Positions 51,970 to 64,000 of a stretch of DNA of 64,000 nucleotides are shown here, piece by piece (the stretch's first letter is position 1; each line of letters begins with the position of its first letter). The stretch spans positions 62,001 to 126,000 of the forward strand of contig JH720355.1 in NCBI GenBank assembly GCA_000231825.2, in the 5' to 3' direction. Position numbers and translations under genes: made by a program. The DNA is from Tetrahymena elliotti 4EA. Taxonomy: Eukaryota; Ciliophora; Oligohymenophorea; Hymenostomatida; Tetrahymenidae. The notes below the pieces were generated by a model. That model was not told the DNA's origin. It saw nothing but the letters and a program-made list of their open reading frames with translations, and did no database searches.

Positions 51970-54900
51970 ACATAAAATTAAAAGATAGATATTACAAATC
52001 AAATCCTTTTTGAACACTTATAATAGTAGTTAAATAAAGGAATACTTATATATTTAGACCAATCCCTAAAACAATTAGTCTGCTTTTACTCTTTTAATTC
52101 CCTATTTAGTTGAAGGAAGTTCATGTCTCTTTAAAGCCAAAAGTGCTTCAACACTTATTTAGGATCTATTTTACTCTACATCATTTTTTTCGCGTTAAGT
52201 AAATTTCAATTATCTTCATAAATTTTAGCAAAGCTATGTTAATTAGACCAAATACCAAAGTAACTAAGATCGTATTTTTACAATAAATGGACTAAACATA
52301 GAATCAACTCATTTTAGATATTAATAATGATATATTTTTAATAAAAATAATTATTTTTAAAAACACATTTAGCTACTGCAGTCTTATTTAATGAAGATGA
52401 TAAATTCATATATGATTATGAAGTAGTACCATAATTCCTTTAAATATTAGCTTATTCTTCTTTGAAGATATCTTATTTTTATGCAATGAAAAAGAATAAA
52501 AATATTGCTTACAAAAATCACAAAATACTAATTAACCTATATTATATTTCATTTATTTTTTGGACAATTTTTTTTGGAATATCTAGTGGATTGATAAGTT
52601 ACTAAATAGAAGGAAGTGCCTTTATAGTCTCCTAGTATTTAATAATATATTTAGAGATTAATTATTTTATTTTAGCAGATTTCAGAGCCAAACTCATCAT
52701 TAAATATATCCCTATTGTCTTTGCAATCGTTTTTTCTGGAATATTTTCTAGAGCTGCTTATGAACTTACATAAAATTCCTATATAATTGTTAGTGATATC
52801 ATACTTTTTGTTACTAATTCTTTAGTTGCTTTTGTAGTTTCTTACAAAATACTCAATAATTTTGAAACAAAAATGGCTAAAAATAGAGAAAGTACGGATT
52901 CTAAACTTCATACAGACACTCAAAAAGAAAAATGTGACAAGCACTATGAATATGGGGATCTTTAATCTAATAAATAGGCTTAAGCTCAGCCATATTTCTA
53001 AGAAAATTAATTTGGTAATAGGAATTTACTTAAAATAAATCTAAATGAAGGCTCGATAGCTCATGGTTTAGGGTCTAAATAACAGATTATTAAAAACAGC
53101 GGAGCTAATTTGAGTAATGATAATTAAGATAGACTAGAAAGTCATCTAACTTTAAAAAATATTGAAATTGATGAGATCACTAAAAATGCCGCTGACACTC
53201 CCTAAGGAGGAGATATTGATAACACTGAGGAAACAAGCATCGCAAGATAATTATCAAGACAAAATTAGAAGTCATCTTCCCCAAAGAAAGGGAATGCTAT
53301 TAGTAGTAAAAACTGTATAATCAATTAGGCTAGATCAAACACAAATTAAAATAGATCAAGCAACAGCTTTTTGTAAAATGCTAGAAATTATGATGATTAA
53401 ATTTAGAAATCTTAGTTTGATGTAAGCTTTAATATTGGTGTAAATAAGATGAAAGAAGATCATGAAGAAACATCTAACAATATTCTCTTATAAGATTGTT
53501 AAAGATCTTAGCCTCCTAGTTCCACTTCAATAATAGAACCACAAAGTTAAAAATAAATAACATTAAAATAGATTCAAAATAACAGTAATCCTTCAAGTTA
53601 GTAGAAAATATAATTAAATAATTAAGCATTTAATTCTTTTTTGCAGAATGATAGTATAGCTTGTTCTGGAATGTTTGCCAATGATAGAACAAACATCAAA
53701 GAAAAAACTGCAGTTTTTAATTATGCTTATAATTAGCCACAGTAAGAAACATTTAGTTATATTAAGAATAGCTAGATTATAGAAAAATCAAGTGAAGACT
53801 TACTTGTAACAGAAAGAAATAATGAATTCGAAATATGCTATAATATTTTAAACTGTGTTGATTTTGCTGCATTTAAGATGGATATATCTGGTAGCTGGAA
53901 GATTGATTTTTAAAATCATGCAGCTAAGAAACTCTTAGAATAAAATAAGATGGATGTAGCCTAAATTTTTAAGAAAATAACCAACATTAGTCTGAGTAAA
54001 GAGTCTTATGATACTATAACAAGTCTAGGTCTTATGAATAATGACCTTAAATTCTCACCCTAAATAAAAAATTCTGGATTCAGATAAGTAAGTAGTAAAA
54101 TTTTCTCAAAGTACATGGGAGGAAGTACTAAAAACAGAGATGAGCTAGGAACTTCTATACCTTAACAAAGTGCATTTTCTAAAAGAATTGAAATGTCTGA
54201 GCTAAAGTTATCTCCAAAGCTCTTAAATAATTAAAGTCAACAATAAAACTTTACACTCCAAGAGAATAATAAAAATACCAACAATTTTTCATAAAAATCT
54301 AGCTTTAACCAATCCAACTAAAGCTCCCCCTCAAGTATCAATTCCATGTCTGTCTACTAATTTATAAATAATAGTAAATTTACATTCTTTATTTGAAATG
54401 AAAGGAAATATTTATATTAATTTACTTTTATCATTTATTTATTAAAGTTAAGAATAGTTTGAGAAGCTAGGGAAATGTGGATGCTTCATCAAGCATGCTA
54501 GTTTCTAATAGGACCAAGTCTTAGACTACAGATAAAAATTGTTAGAAGTTACAAATTCAAACTTTTTCGTTGGAAGACGGAGTGCAACTATTTTCAAAGG
54601 AAGATATAATAAAAATCTATATTGTAAACAACAAATTCATAGTTGTTATTATAGAAAATATGGAGAAGTACTATGATGCTGCTAAAAATTAAGTCACTAA
54701 AAACGTTTAAAATAGGATGTTACAAACAATATCACATGAATTTGGAACACACTTGAGTTTTTTATTTTCTAATCTTAATATTTCCATGCAAGACCCTGAA
54801 GTGCCAGAAAAAATGAAAAGTATAATTCTGAATTATTTTTAAAGATTAAAATTTTTGTTAATTTAATAGCTGAATACCTTATTCCATTTCATTAAACTGT

Positions 54901-56838
54901 GATGCTGATTCACTTACTAATGCAAGACTTTAAAGATTACCAAGATATTCTTTTTAACAGATTTAAGATTAGACTTATTAAATCTGATATCATCAAGCTG
55001 TTTTATGAATCAATTGACCTAGTAAGAAAATAAGCTGAGGATAAGTAAATTCTAATAAAAGAACACATACTAAATATTTAAAGTTATATACACATAGATC
55101 CAGTTAGGTTTAAATAAATACTCATAAACCTTATTCAAAATTCATTGAAATTCTCTGATTAAAATACTTAAATAGACATCTATTTACAACATCCTTTTGG
55201 AGATAATGAAAACATTCAAGTTATTGTATAAGATTAAGGAATTGGAATGGATGAAGTAAACTTTTTTATTTAAATGAATCACAAATTTATATTTTATCTT
55301 ATACCTTTTTTGCAGGAAGAATAAAAGTCTTTAAATAGACTTTTGTAAGAAGGAGTCAGTGAAAACAGAATATCCCCTAATTCATCTGGGTATGGCTTTG
55401 GATTAACTGTAAGTAATAAAATTGCCCTTAAGTTAAACGAAGAGATAACTTGTGAAAAGACTTAACAACCAGAGCCTAAAAAACTAAAAAAACTTAATAG
55501 CTAACAAGGTCTATATTTTGAATCTACTCCAAAGAAGGGTAGCAAGTTTTGGTTTTTCATTAATGTGGAAAAGAGTGAATACTTAAACTAACATTAGCAA
55601 ATTATGTTATAATCTGTTTCGAACCAAAAAAAAGTAATGTAAGCCAGTATATTGATGGTAAATGACTAGCTGATTGAATTTGAAAATCGCTCTCATCTTA
55701 CAAAGACAGCTTCTCTTAATCATGAATTGCGTTGTACATTATAAGCTGATAGTGTATTTATTGATGAATAGCATAAAAATAAATTAAATATGAATCATTC
55801 ACCAAAACTTTCCTTAGAAAATAAGACTTTCAGTGTAAAATAATCACTCAAATAATCTAATGAAAGTATTTATGATAGCAGTAGCAGTGATAGAAAAAAT
55901 ATTCATAATATACCTATTACTTAGTAAACTAATGTAACAAATATACAACTAAGTTTTAACTCTAGCACAGAAAATTAATCTCCAAAACCTCCCCAAATAA
56001 GGGCAAACAACTCAACTTTTTCATTTAACAACGCATGCTAACATGATAAAAGAAATCCATCTCATGATTTTAGCAAAGGCATAAAATCTGTGTAATTTAA
56101 TTAGATTTTAATTTTTTCACTTAAATTTATTCATAAAAAAAAGAGAAAATAATAAGAGTAGTGAAGAAGAATAACTTGGAAGCAGTGATCATCTTCCTCC
56201 AATCCCTAATTCTAACATAGAAGACAAAGCATTTGAAGTATTAAGAGGACATAAGCTTTCTGAAACTGAATTTACTTAAGAATAAAATGATTAAATTGGT
56301 TCCCTAAACCAAATTAACTTCAATATTGGTGATTTAGCCAGATAATAAAAATCTGAAATGTTCATTTAAAGTATAGAGTAACCATATATACTAATAGTTG
56401 ATGATTGCTAGACCAATCACTATTGCTTAATGCTGTATTTAGAAAAAGTATTTAAAATTTCTAAGAAGTAAATACTACAAGCATATAATGGTGTATAAGG
56501 ATTTGAAAAATACCTACAATATTAAAGTAAATTTTTATAAATAATTTATTTAACAAATCTTTGATTTATAAACTAAAATAATAGGTAAAATAAAACTAAT
56601 CTTCATGGATCTAAATATGCCTATACAAAATGGAAAAGAGTCAACATTACAGATAAGAGAATATGAAAAAGACAATAATTTATAAAACTCTGTCATAATT
56701 GCTTATACTGCATATAGTGATCCTACTACTGAAAATGAATGCCTTACTGAATGTGGTTTTAATTATTTTTTAGCCAAACCCATAGCAGACACTAACAAAT
56801 TAAGAGAAATTTTATAATATGAAGAACTAATTAGCTGA
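51970..56838 (+). CDS. hybrid sensor histidine kinase with receiver domain
   Basis: Complete two-component hybrid kinase. The 5' end is unresolved: no ATG was found near the first open exon at about 51970-52200, so the true start may lie upstream. The N-terminus has about five membrane spans (YYISFIFWTIFFGISSGLI, YIPIVFAIVFSGIF, DIILFVTNSLVAFVVSY), then a ~450-residue Ser/Asn/Gln-rich cytosolic linker. The catalytic core is intact: H-box TISHEFGTHLS (His near 54735), N-box NLIQNSLKFSD, G1 DQGIGMDE and G2 SSGYGFGLTVSNKIA, followed by GSKFWFFINVE. A C-terminal receiver follows: ILIVDDCQTNHY, phospho-acceptor Asp at 56608-56610 in LIFMDLNMPIQNG, and the conserved Thr/Lys in AYTAYSD and LAKPI. 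Late introns: 54374-54447, 54820-54869, 55256-55315, 56092-56143 and 56527-56584. It would pass phosphate His to Asp and on to an HPt protein; the signal sensed is unknown. Confidence 0.88.
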
Positions 56839-57684
56839 TCAAAATTAAAATAAATAAATAATCAACTTATCGATTCTTAAAATAATTTAGTAATAGCAAG
56901 TTTGTTCTCCTTTACAACTAATTTTGCAAATAATATTTTCCTTAAATCGAACTTTGCTAACTGATAGATAATATATTAAACTGCCAAAAATTTTGATTTA
57001 ACTTATCTATGATTACTATAATAACAGATGTAAATAAAAAATCTACTAAATAATTTATTAACTAATATATCTAGAAAATTACTATTTAAATATATTAATA
57101 GCATATATCTATTTCTCAATTAAATTTTGTTATATTATTTATATCTTCATTCATCTTTTTGTATTTTACATTTATCAGTTTTGTATAAAAAATGTAGCTA
57201 AATAATCAACTAAATCACTTTTTTCCTTTTCTTTAAGTTTAAATTTGAACTAAGTATTTTATTTTGCTTTTATAACTATTTATTAACTGAAATATTAAAG
57301 AAATCTGCAAATTTTTTGTAGAATCTAATTGCTAAAATTAATAAAAATTTTGAATTTTGAATGGAACAATAATTTTATTTAATACTTTAACTGTTGAATC
57401 TTTCTTTTTTTTCAAAAACTCAATCAAATAGTTACTAATAGAAATTATTTTTATTTCAAGCAAGACAGATTTTTAAGTAAAATATATCTCAAATATAAAT
57501 TGTTTTAATGTGAATTATTTATCTCATAAAAATTTTATCTTTCATTTCAATTAAAAATTAGAAAAATCTTTTAATTTTTTAATAAGGGATAATTCTTTTG
57601 TGTGCTTTACTTTGAAAAAAGTATTTTATTACAATCTAACACATATGAATATAAACTTTAAATTAAAAATGATTTTCAAAATTT
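56839..57684. other. convergent 3' spacer
   Basis: AT-rich DNA between the hybrid kinase and COX15, which converge. No coding frame or element was recognised. Confidence 0.55.
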
Positions 57685-59282
57685 TCAAAGAGTTTTTTTA
57701 GATTGAATAAACTTTTGAACGTAATTTAAATATTGCTTAGAGGGTTTTCTAAATGAGTGGAGAGTAAGGAGTGCAACTGTTACAGTCATCAAAGCTGTAG
57801 CTTAATGGCCTGAAGATTCAATAGGAGGAGCACCACGAAGTAATACTGTAATACCAGAAATAATTTAGTAAAGAACAAAGAATGAAAGAAGACCAATTTA
57901 GACTCTTTAATGCTTAGCCAAGTTAAGAGATAAACTCTTGTAAAGCATGAATCCAGTCCAACCTGCAGTCAAGTAAGCACAGTTTCTGTGATTGAATTAA
58001 ACTAAAACTCTATTTTCAAAGAAATTCAAGTACCAAGGATCTCTCTTCATTAAGCCATCAGGGATTATTTATCCATTCATATCTGGCCAAGTGTTAAAAC
58101 CCTATATTAACATAAAATATGAAAAATTGAATTATAACATATCTAATTGAATTACTTTTCCTGCATCAATACCAGCAACAATAGCTCCAGACATAATATT
58201 TAAAGCTACAAAATGTAATAAACCAATACCCAAACCTCTCATTGTTTTGGTTCCTGATAAGTGAGAGAGTTAAAGAGCATTTTATTAGGGCTTTCTGATT
58301 AAAGTTAAACCGTTCCATAATAAAGAGCCATATAAGATTATGGCCATATTTAAGTGTGTGAATAATCTGTAAACAGAAACTCTTGGCTTAGTTTAGTAGT
58401 CAGGTTTTTCTTTAAAACCACTCTTGACCATCCACCAGCCAATTAATCCTTACAAACCTCCCAAACCAAGCATGGCAGATAATCTAAAAATCATGGGTTT
58501 TTTCAACCATCCTTATTTTTATTAGAATAAACTTTTACTTTACTGAGTAGAATTTATAAAAAAGATTTTTCGCGAAAAACTTTTAAAATATCATTTTATC
58601 AAAAATAATAATTCCTAAATGTAATTACCCAAAGCTGCAAAGCCAATTAATGGAACGCCAAACAAAACTCCTAATGAGGATCCCCATAATCTGTGAGCCC
58701 ACTCAACAAAAAATATTTTCTTAAATCCATTTAAATCCATATTTCTATTAACTAATTGATATTCAGGATATTATTTGTAATTCTCAAATTCCTTTTGCCA
58801 TTCTTCATCACTTGAGGGAAGTTTATGGTCAATAGGCTTCCACTTAGTCATTGAAAGACCTTTTAATTAAAACAAAATACTTTAATTTGAGCTAAAAGTA
58901 AACAGAAATCATTTAATTATTTAATTTATTATTATTTACCAGATTAAGTAAGACGAGTATATCCACCTAAAACTATCATACCGAAAACACCAGCAGCAGT
59001 TAATAACAACCATGAACCTATTAATTTTTCTTTTCCTGCTTTAACTAAATCATGTACAGGATTAGTAACAGTTTCATCTAACTTAAAATCTTATTAGTAC
59101 TTTGATGCTTCTTCTACAGTTGGAAGCTAAACTGGTGTTTCTTCTTTTGTCATTCTAATATAATTTCTTGGAACATTCTTGCTTAAGCTTGTATTTATCA
59201 TGCTTAAAGCACTATATTTTCCAGTATTAAGAGCTTAGATTCTACCGAACTTTAAAATATTTTTCCCAAATAATCCAATCAT
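57685..59282 (-). CDS. COX15: heme A synthase COX15 (mitochondrial)
   Basis: Minus strand, 448 residues; exons 58940-59282, 58629-58859, 58156-58511 and 57685-58101, every phase matching. COX15 oxidises the methyl group of heme O to give heme A for cytochrome c oxidase, in the mitochondrial inner membrane. Family motifs appear in order: MIVLGGYTRLTQSGLSMTKW; NRNMDLNGFKKIFFVEWAHR (first heme-ligand His region); LWGSSLGVLFGVPLIGF; MLGLGGLQGLIGWWMVKSGF; LFTHLNMAIILYGSLLW; FNTWPDMNGQIIPD; VQFNHRNCAYLTAGW; and LLRGAPPIESSGHQATA. About eight membrane spans. The first ~80 residues are Ser/Lys/Arg-rich and lack strong acidity, consistent with a mitochondrial presequence. All key His residues are present, so it should be functional. 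Confidence 0.96.
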
Positions 59283-60369
59283 CTTTAAAAGTAATTAGCC
59301 TTTCTTTCTATTCAGAATATTTTTTATTAGAATTAATAAAAATCTTTTTTTGATAATAAAAACTTTTGAAATAAAAAAGATAAACAATATGATATTATTA
59401 TTTTTTATGATCAATCTTAAAATATCAATAAGATCTACCCTCAATGAATATTATAGAAATTTCAAGAAGGACAGTCTTAAATCTTTTACTACTATAATAG
59501 ATACTGATAATATTTTTCTTATGAATTAATTTTAATTATTTTTTAGAGAATATATTAAAATACTTAAATGATTTAGATACATTTCAAAGTAAAAAAACGG
59601 CTTTGCTGTATATTACTTTCAAATTGCAACAAATAATTTAAATTGATATCAAAAAGTAAATTCCAAGTACCTTGTCCAGTAAGTAATTAATCTCCAAAAA
59701 TTAATATTATCTTCTCATAAATTATTATCTCATCAATTTTAATCAATAAAATGATATTTTAGACTTTTAATTCTCATTAAAAAGTTTTTTTTATTTAATT
59801 TGTTAAGATAGTTTTTAAAAACTAAAGGTAAAAAATTCAACTTAAATAAAAACTATTTTAAAAAATTTTTAACTATTTTTTTCCTTATTTATGAATTTAA
59901 TTCTTAAGTCAGAACAAAGATACACAAAAATTTACTTTGTAGATTTGCCTGCTATAAAAATTTAAATGTTTAATGTAAACTTTTAATTAAAATCATTGCA
60001 AGTAAGAAAAATTCAAAATATAAATGTTTGACTTCAAAGATTTTATTGATAATTTATTTAATACATTATAAATTTTTATCGTTATGATATGATAAATTGA
60101 CTGGAATAAATTTTTTATTTTTATCAACAAACAAGAAATGAGTAATTAAAAATAAAGATAAATGAAAAGATTGTTAATTTATAAATTTTGGTTACAATAA
60201 AAGTAAAGTGATTAAAGGTGAAAACTTATATTTTATAATTTAAATGATTTTATTGATTAATAATTTATTTAAAGTATTATTTATTATTTTTTAACAAATT
60301 TGGTAAATTGATTGAATCTATTCAGATTTTTCCAATCTTTATTTATTTTTCATTTTTATCTCCTCTTTA
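59283..60369. other. intergenic spacer
   Basis: AT-rich DNA holding the COX15 promoter and the 3' region of the next minus-strand gene. No gene-like frame was recognised. Confidence 0.55.
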
Positions 60370-62699
60370 TCAATTGTAAGTTGATAAGTTATTAGATCTG
60401 CTTCTTTGATTTCTAGCAGTCAGCTGTAAAGAATGCTACTCATTCACAGGAGGTAATTTATCAGGTGTTTTAAAATCAGGATCACTAATATAAGGGTTGT
60501 TATAATTGTTTGATCCTTCTACTGAATTTTATCTTCCAGGAGAGCTATCAGGAGAAGCATTGTGACTTGCCATAGTAGCTGATTAGTACTTAAATTAGTT
60601 TCTTTGTTTAGCCGTTTCTTGCATGTTTCTGTATCCTTTAGCAAACTATAAATAAAAGCAAATTAATAATTAAAAAAAATAACAATTCTAAAATCAAACT
60701 TTTCCATTAGCTCTATCTGGAGAATTATCTTTTGGAACAGGGAAATTATTCTATTTTAAATAAATAAAGATGAATAAAAATTTTTAAACTATCAATATTT
60801 GTACCCAAACTTTATGTTTTCCTATTTTAGCGTTGTAATTTTATTATCCTTTGTCACACACAATGCAACTCCATAAAGGTCTTCTAACTATAAGACCATC
60901 TTCTTACAAAGGTTTATTTTACTATTTAATGATTTGATATAAGTTATTTATTTTCTTTTCTAAGAAAGAAAGGGCTTGAAGTGTATCTTCTTTATTTGCA
61001 AATTTCTCATTATAAAGAGCATCCATTTCTCTTAACTTATTATTCAGGTACTCTTCTAATTTTAATAAATCAGCTTTATCAGCCTTCGTATTTAACTCCT
61101 CTTTTAATCCTTTTAGTAGAGCCATAAGTTCTTTTCTCATTTTATTTATTTTATCATCAATCAAGCTTGCATTATTTGAACCACCATTATTACCTCCTGC
61201 TCCTCCATCAAATTTATACTTAGTATCTTAGTAATCTCCCATAATTCTTTTAAGTTCTTCTATTTCTCTTTATCTAGCAACTAACTTATCATCTGTTTTA
61301 TTCTAATTTTTTAAGTGTTAGATTAAATTGAATAAAAAAATCTTTTTACAATATTGGCTGTTTTTTGATAAGCTTTTTCTAAATATTTAAGATCATTTTT
61401 AATATCTTCTAATTCTCTTTCTTATTTAACAGAGCTTTCATCCTTCTTTTATTGAAGTTTCTTTTATCCAAGAGCATTAATAACAGATTCTTACATGTCT
61501 TATAATATTTGCTTCATATTTTTTTCCATTTCTTCTATTTTTTCAGGCTAACTCAAATTTTAAGAACTGCCACTTTATACGAATTGATGTAGTTCAGCCT
61601 TATCTCCATCCTAAACAACTCTATTAAATTAAAAAAAATTAGGGACATAAAATATTAAATATAAGTATTACAATCCATTTAATTTGTTAAGCCTCAATTT
61701 TAAACCTAGTAAATCTTAATGCATAGAGTCAAGTTCACTCTTTGCTGATAAATTACCCTTATTTTCAAGCAATTTAAGACAATCATTTAAATCATTTATC
61801 TATCTTTAGAGGTCTTTAAGCATAATAAGTTTTTACTCAAGTTTTTAATCAAATTTATGTTCCAATTATTCTAATATAAAATGAAAAGATGTTTAATTAT
61901 TCATATAAATAACAAAAAAAATAATCTACCTGTATTTCCAAATTTTTCTAATCTTTCTTTGAGAAATCCAAGTGTTTCTTTAAGTTTCTCAATGTTTTCT
62001 TTGAGCAGATTGTTTTCTTCTTTAGCTTTTTAGTTTTCCTCTTTAAGCTTTTAGTTGTCATTCTGTAAAATATTTAATTGAATAATTAATGGCATTAATA
62101 AAATTTATTATGAGTTATAGTAGTTAACAAGTCAATCTATGAACAGTTCATTTATATTAATTGATTCATTGATTAAATGATTTTTATTGATGATTTGATT
62201 TAGAAAGAAATCCTATCAAAAACGCAATTTTAATATATTAATTAAAGGAATGAATATTATTGATTCTACAAAATTCAAAGAGTGATGAATTGATCAATGA
62301 ATTTTTTGATAAGCAAAAAGGTTAAATATTTAATATAAAATAAAATTTAGTTACTTGGACAGATGATAGATTCTTTTCATTCTCTTTAATGGCATCTTTC
62401 ATTTATTAAAGCTCGTTTTTTACTAGATCATTTTATTAATTTTTTTAAAGGAGTTCTAAATTTTCTTATTGTTGTTTTTCCATCTTTGCCCTTATATCAT
62501 CAAGTTCATTTTAAGTATTTAAATGACCATCTTTGAGCATTCTTAGATATTTTATGATAATTTCAAAATTTCTTTTCAGGGTTTCCTCATTAAAATTTAA
62601 TTAAACTATGCGATCTAAAGCTACTTCTTTAAGAATATCTTTTTCGTTGAAAGAATTGGCTTAATTGTTGCTTCCCTTATTATTATTGCTAGAACTCAT
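60370..62699 (-). CDS. coiled-coil protein with QRICH2/DUF4795-like C-terminal domain
   Basis: Minus strand, 590 residues in seven exons: 62355-62699, 61930-62062, 61672-61870, 61350-61620, 60805-61302, 60700-60750 and 60370-60645, all in phase. The first ~370 residues are coiled coil (ENQKAKEENNLLKENIEKLK, SAKSELDSMHQDLLGLKLRL), broken by a short Gly/Asn linker (GGAGGNNGGSNN). Then comes a helical unit KADKADLLKLEEYLNNKLRE ... FANKEDTLQALSFLEKKINN followed by RRPLWSCIVCDKGQQNYN, with two Cys in a CxxC arrangement and KVWNNFPVPK. This order (coiled coil, K-rich helix, W-S-C-xx-C-D-K) is what I know from the DUF4795/QRICH2 family, which is associated with cilia and flagella. The tail is Ser/Pro-rich (SPDSSPGRQNSVEGSNN). 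The domain match is from memory, hence moderate certainty about the family; the gene model itself is solid. Confidence 0.82.
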
Positions 62700-64000
62700 A
62701 TCGTAAACACACCTTACTTTTATTTTATTTAGATTTACTTATAATTATTCTTTTCAAATTATTTATTTACTTTAATTAGAAATGAGTCAAGTTATTTTTA
62801 TTAGTTAAAATGATTTGGATTTAATAATTTTTTTACTTTTAATCAAGACTCTAATTCCTAGCTATAATCTCAAACACCCCAATGATTGGCATAATCTTAG
62901 AAGGCAAATACCACATAAATATCAGCTAATATTAGTATTTCATTCAATTATCTTGCATTACATTTATAAAACTTGGATTTTTTAGGCACGCAATAATAAC
63001 CATTATATATAAATGCATAATTTTATGATATAAGTACTACCAAACAAAAAAAATCAAGATCCTCATTTCATTAATCTCCTAATTTATTATTTTAAACCAG
63101 TCATTTCCAAATTTATAAAGAAATATTATCTCAGTATTTATTTTCATGGTCATCAGCAAAATCCACCATTCAAAAATTATTTATTAATTAATTATATTTT
63201 ACAGACTATTACTTTATTTTTATTAATAAATAAAATCTTCAATTAAATTTATATTTTTATTATTTCTTAATATTCTACTCTTCATTTATTTAATTTAATT
63301 ATTTTTAGAACTAAAAATTATTTTAAAATAAATCAAAGTTAAATTTTTGTTATTAATAAGAGTTAATTTCAAATAAATATTTTTGACAAATTTAAATGAA
63401 AGAAGTGTTTTGAATTGTTCATAAAAATAATTTTCAAATCCAAAATAATAAATAAAATTTTTTTGATTAAAAGTTATTATGTACTAAAAATACTCACTGT
63501 TTTTATTTTTTTAGAAAACTAAAAATATTTTTTAAAAATTCAATTATTTATTTGATATATTGCGAAATTATGATAAATTAAAATATTTTTTGCTTTCTTT
63601 TTTAAAAAAATAAATATCAGATTTTATCTTTTCAAATTGTTTTAAATTAGAAATCAAAAATAATTACTTAAATTTAGATTTTTATTTTGCTGAATATATT
63701 TGTTGTTTTGGTCTTTAAACTTTTAAAAAAAGTAATTTGAAATCTTCAATAAAAAAAGTATTTTCATAAAGAATTTTAACTAATAAATTTTGTCTTTAAA
63801 ATGATTTTAAATATGAAATCTAAAGTAATTTTGAAGAGGAAAAGTATTTTTAAATTGATTTAGAAGTAATTTTTGTGATTTAATAAAATTATTACTATGC
63901 TAAAACATAAAAAGTCAAATATGCAGTTTTTGTTTGTTTAGTTAGTTTTTATGGTTAATAAATAAAATCTAATTTTATGTGAGTGAGTCTTTAAAGTACT
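62700..64000. other. terminal spacer without visible gene
   Basis: 1.3 kb of AT-rich DNA upstream of the coiled-coil gene. No protein-like frame, RNA gene or telomeric repeat was recognised on either strand. Confidence 0.55.

Noticed and set aside
54820..54905. Apparent one-base frameshift in the hybrid kinase just after the H-box
   Set aside because: A 50-nt intron at 54820-54869 (GTATAA...AATAG, phase 1) joins the two frames exactly.
1..64000. CRISPR arrays, insertion sequences, rDNA, telomeric repeats (GGGGTT) or chromosome breakage sequences
   Set aside because: No ordered direct repeats, transposase motifs, telomere units or breakage 15-mers were seen by eye.

Overview
ORGANISM. The window is about 78-80% A+T. 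Its long reading frames are full of in-frame TAA and TAG but end at TGA, which is the ciliate nuclear code (TAA/TAG = Gln, TGA the only stop). Together with short AT-rich GT...AG introns (about 30-270 nt, mostly 50-80), wide AT-only spacers and the gene content (Sfi1-repeat protein, hybrid histidine kinases, R1R2R3 MYB, LVIVD-type surface protein), this points to a Tetrahymena-like oligohymenophorean, probably macronuclear DNA. All gene models below were read with this code and joined by hand. Exon phases were checked wherever exon coordinates are given.

LAYOUT. Plus strand, 1-20.6 kb: 3' part of a CLU (clustered mitochondria) gene; an unrecognised gene; a membrane histidine-kinase-like protein whose catalytic motifs are gone; a 1,565-residue three-repeat MYB protein; a small three-exon gene; a compact Ser/Thr kinase. 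From 20.6 to 24.2 kb there is a gene-poor stretch with one orphan ORF. From 24.2 to 31.2 kb: an IQ-motif protein (-), an unresolved gene (+), a Q-rich protein (-) and a divergent importin-alpha (-). From 31.9 to 37.6 kb: one long Sfi1-like centrin-binding repeat protein (+). From 38.7 to 46.4 kb: a decayed copy followed by the intact gene for a large single-pass membrane protein with LVIVD and cadherin-like (CADG) modules (+). From 46.8 to 50.9 kb: a CDF/ZnT zinc transporter with a very large His-rich loop (-) and a small N-myristoylated P-loop protein (-). From 52 to 56.8 kb: a complete hybrid histidine kinase with receiver domain (+). From 57.7 to 62.7 kb: COX15 heme A synthase (-) and a coiled-coil DUF4795/QRICH2-like protein (-). 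The last 1.3 kb holds no visible gene.

HOW THE GENES RELATE. There are no operons; each gene is separately spaced and often intron-bearing. Several products would fit the ciliary/basal-body apparatus (Sfi1-repeat, IQ-motif and DUF4795 proteins), two are mitochondrial (CLU, COX15), and two are histidine kinases of opposite state, one complete and one with its catalytic residues lost. The shared themes are an inference from families, not from co-regulation. No tRNA, rRNA, CRISPR, transposon or telomere was recognised.
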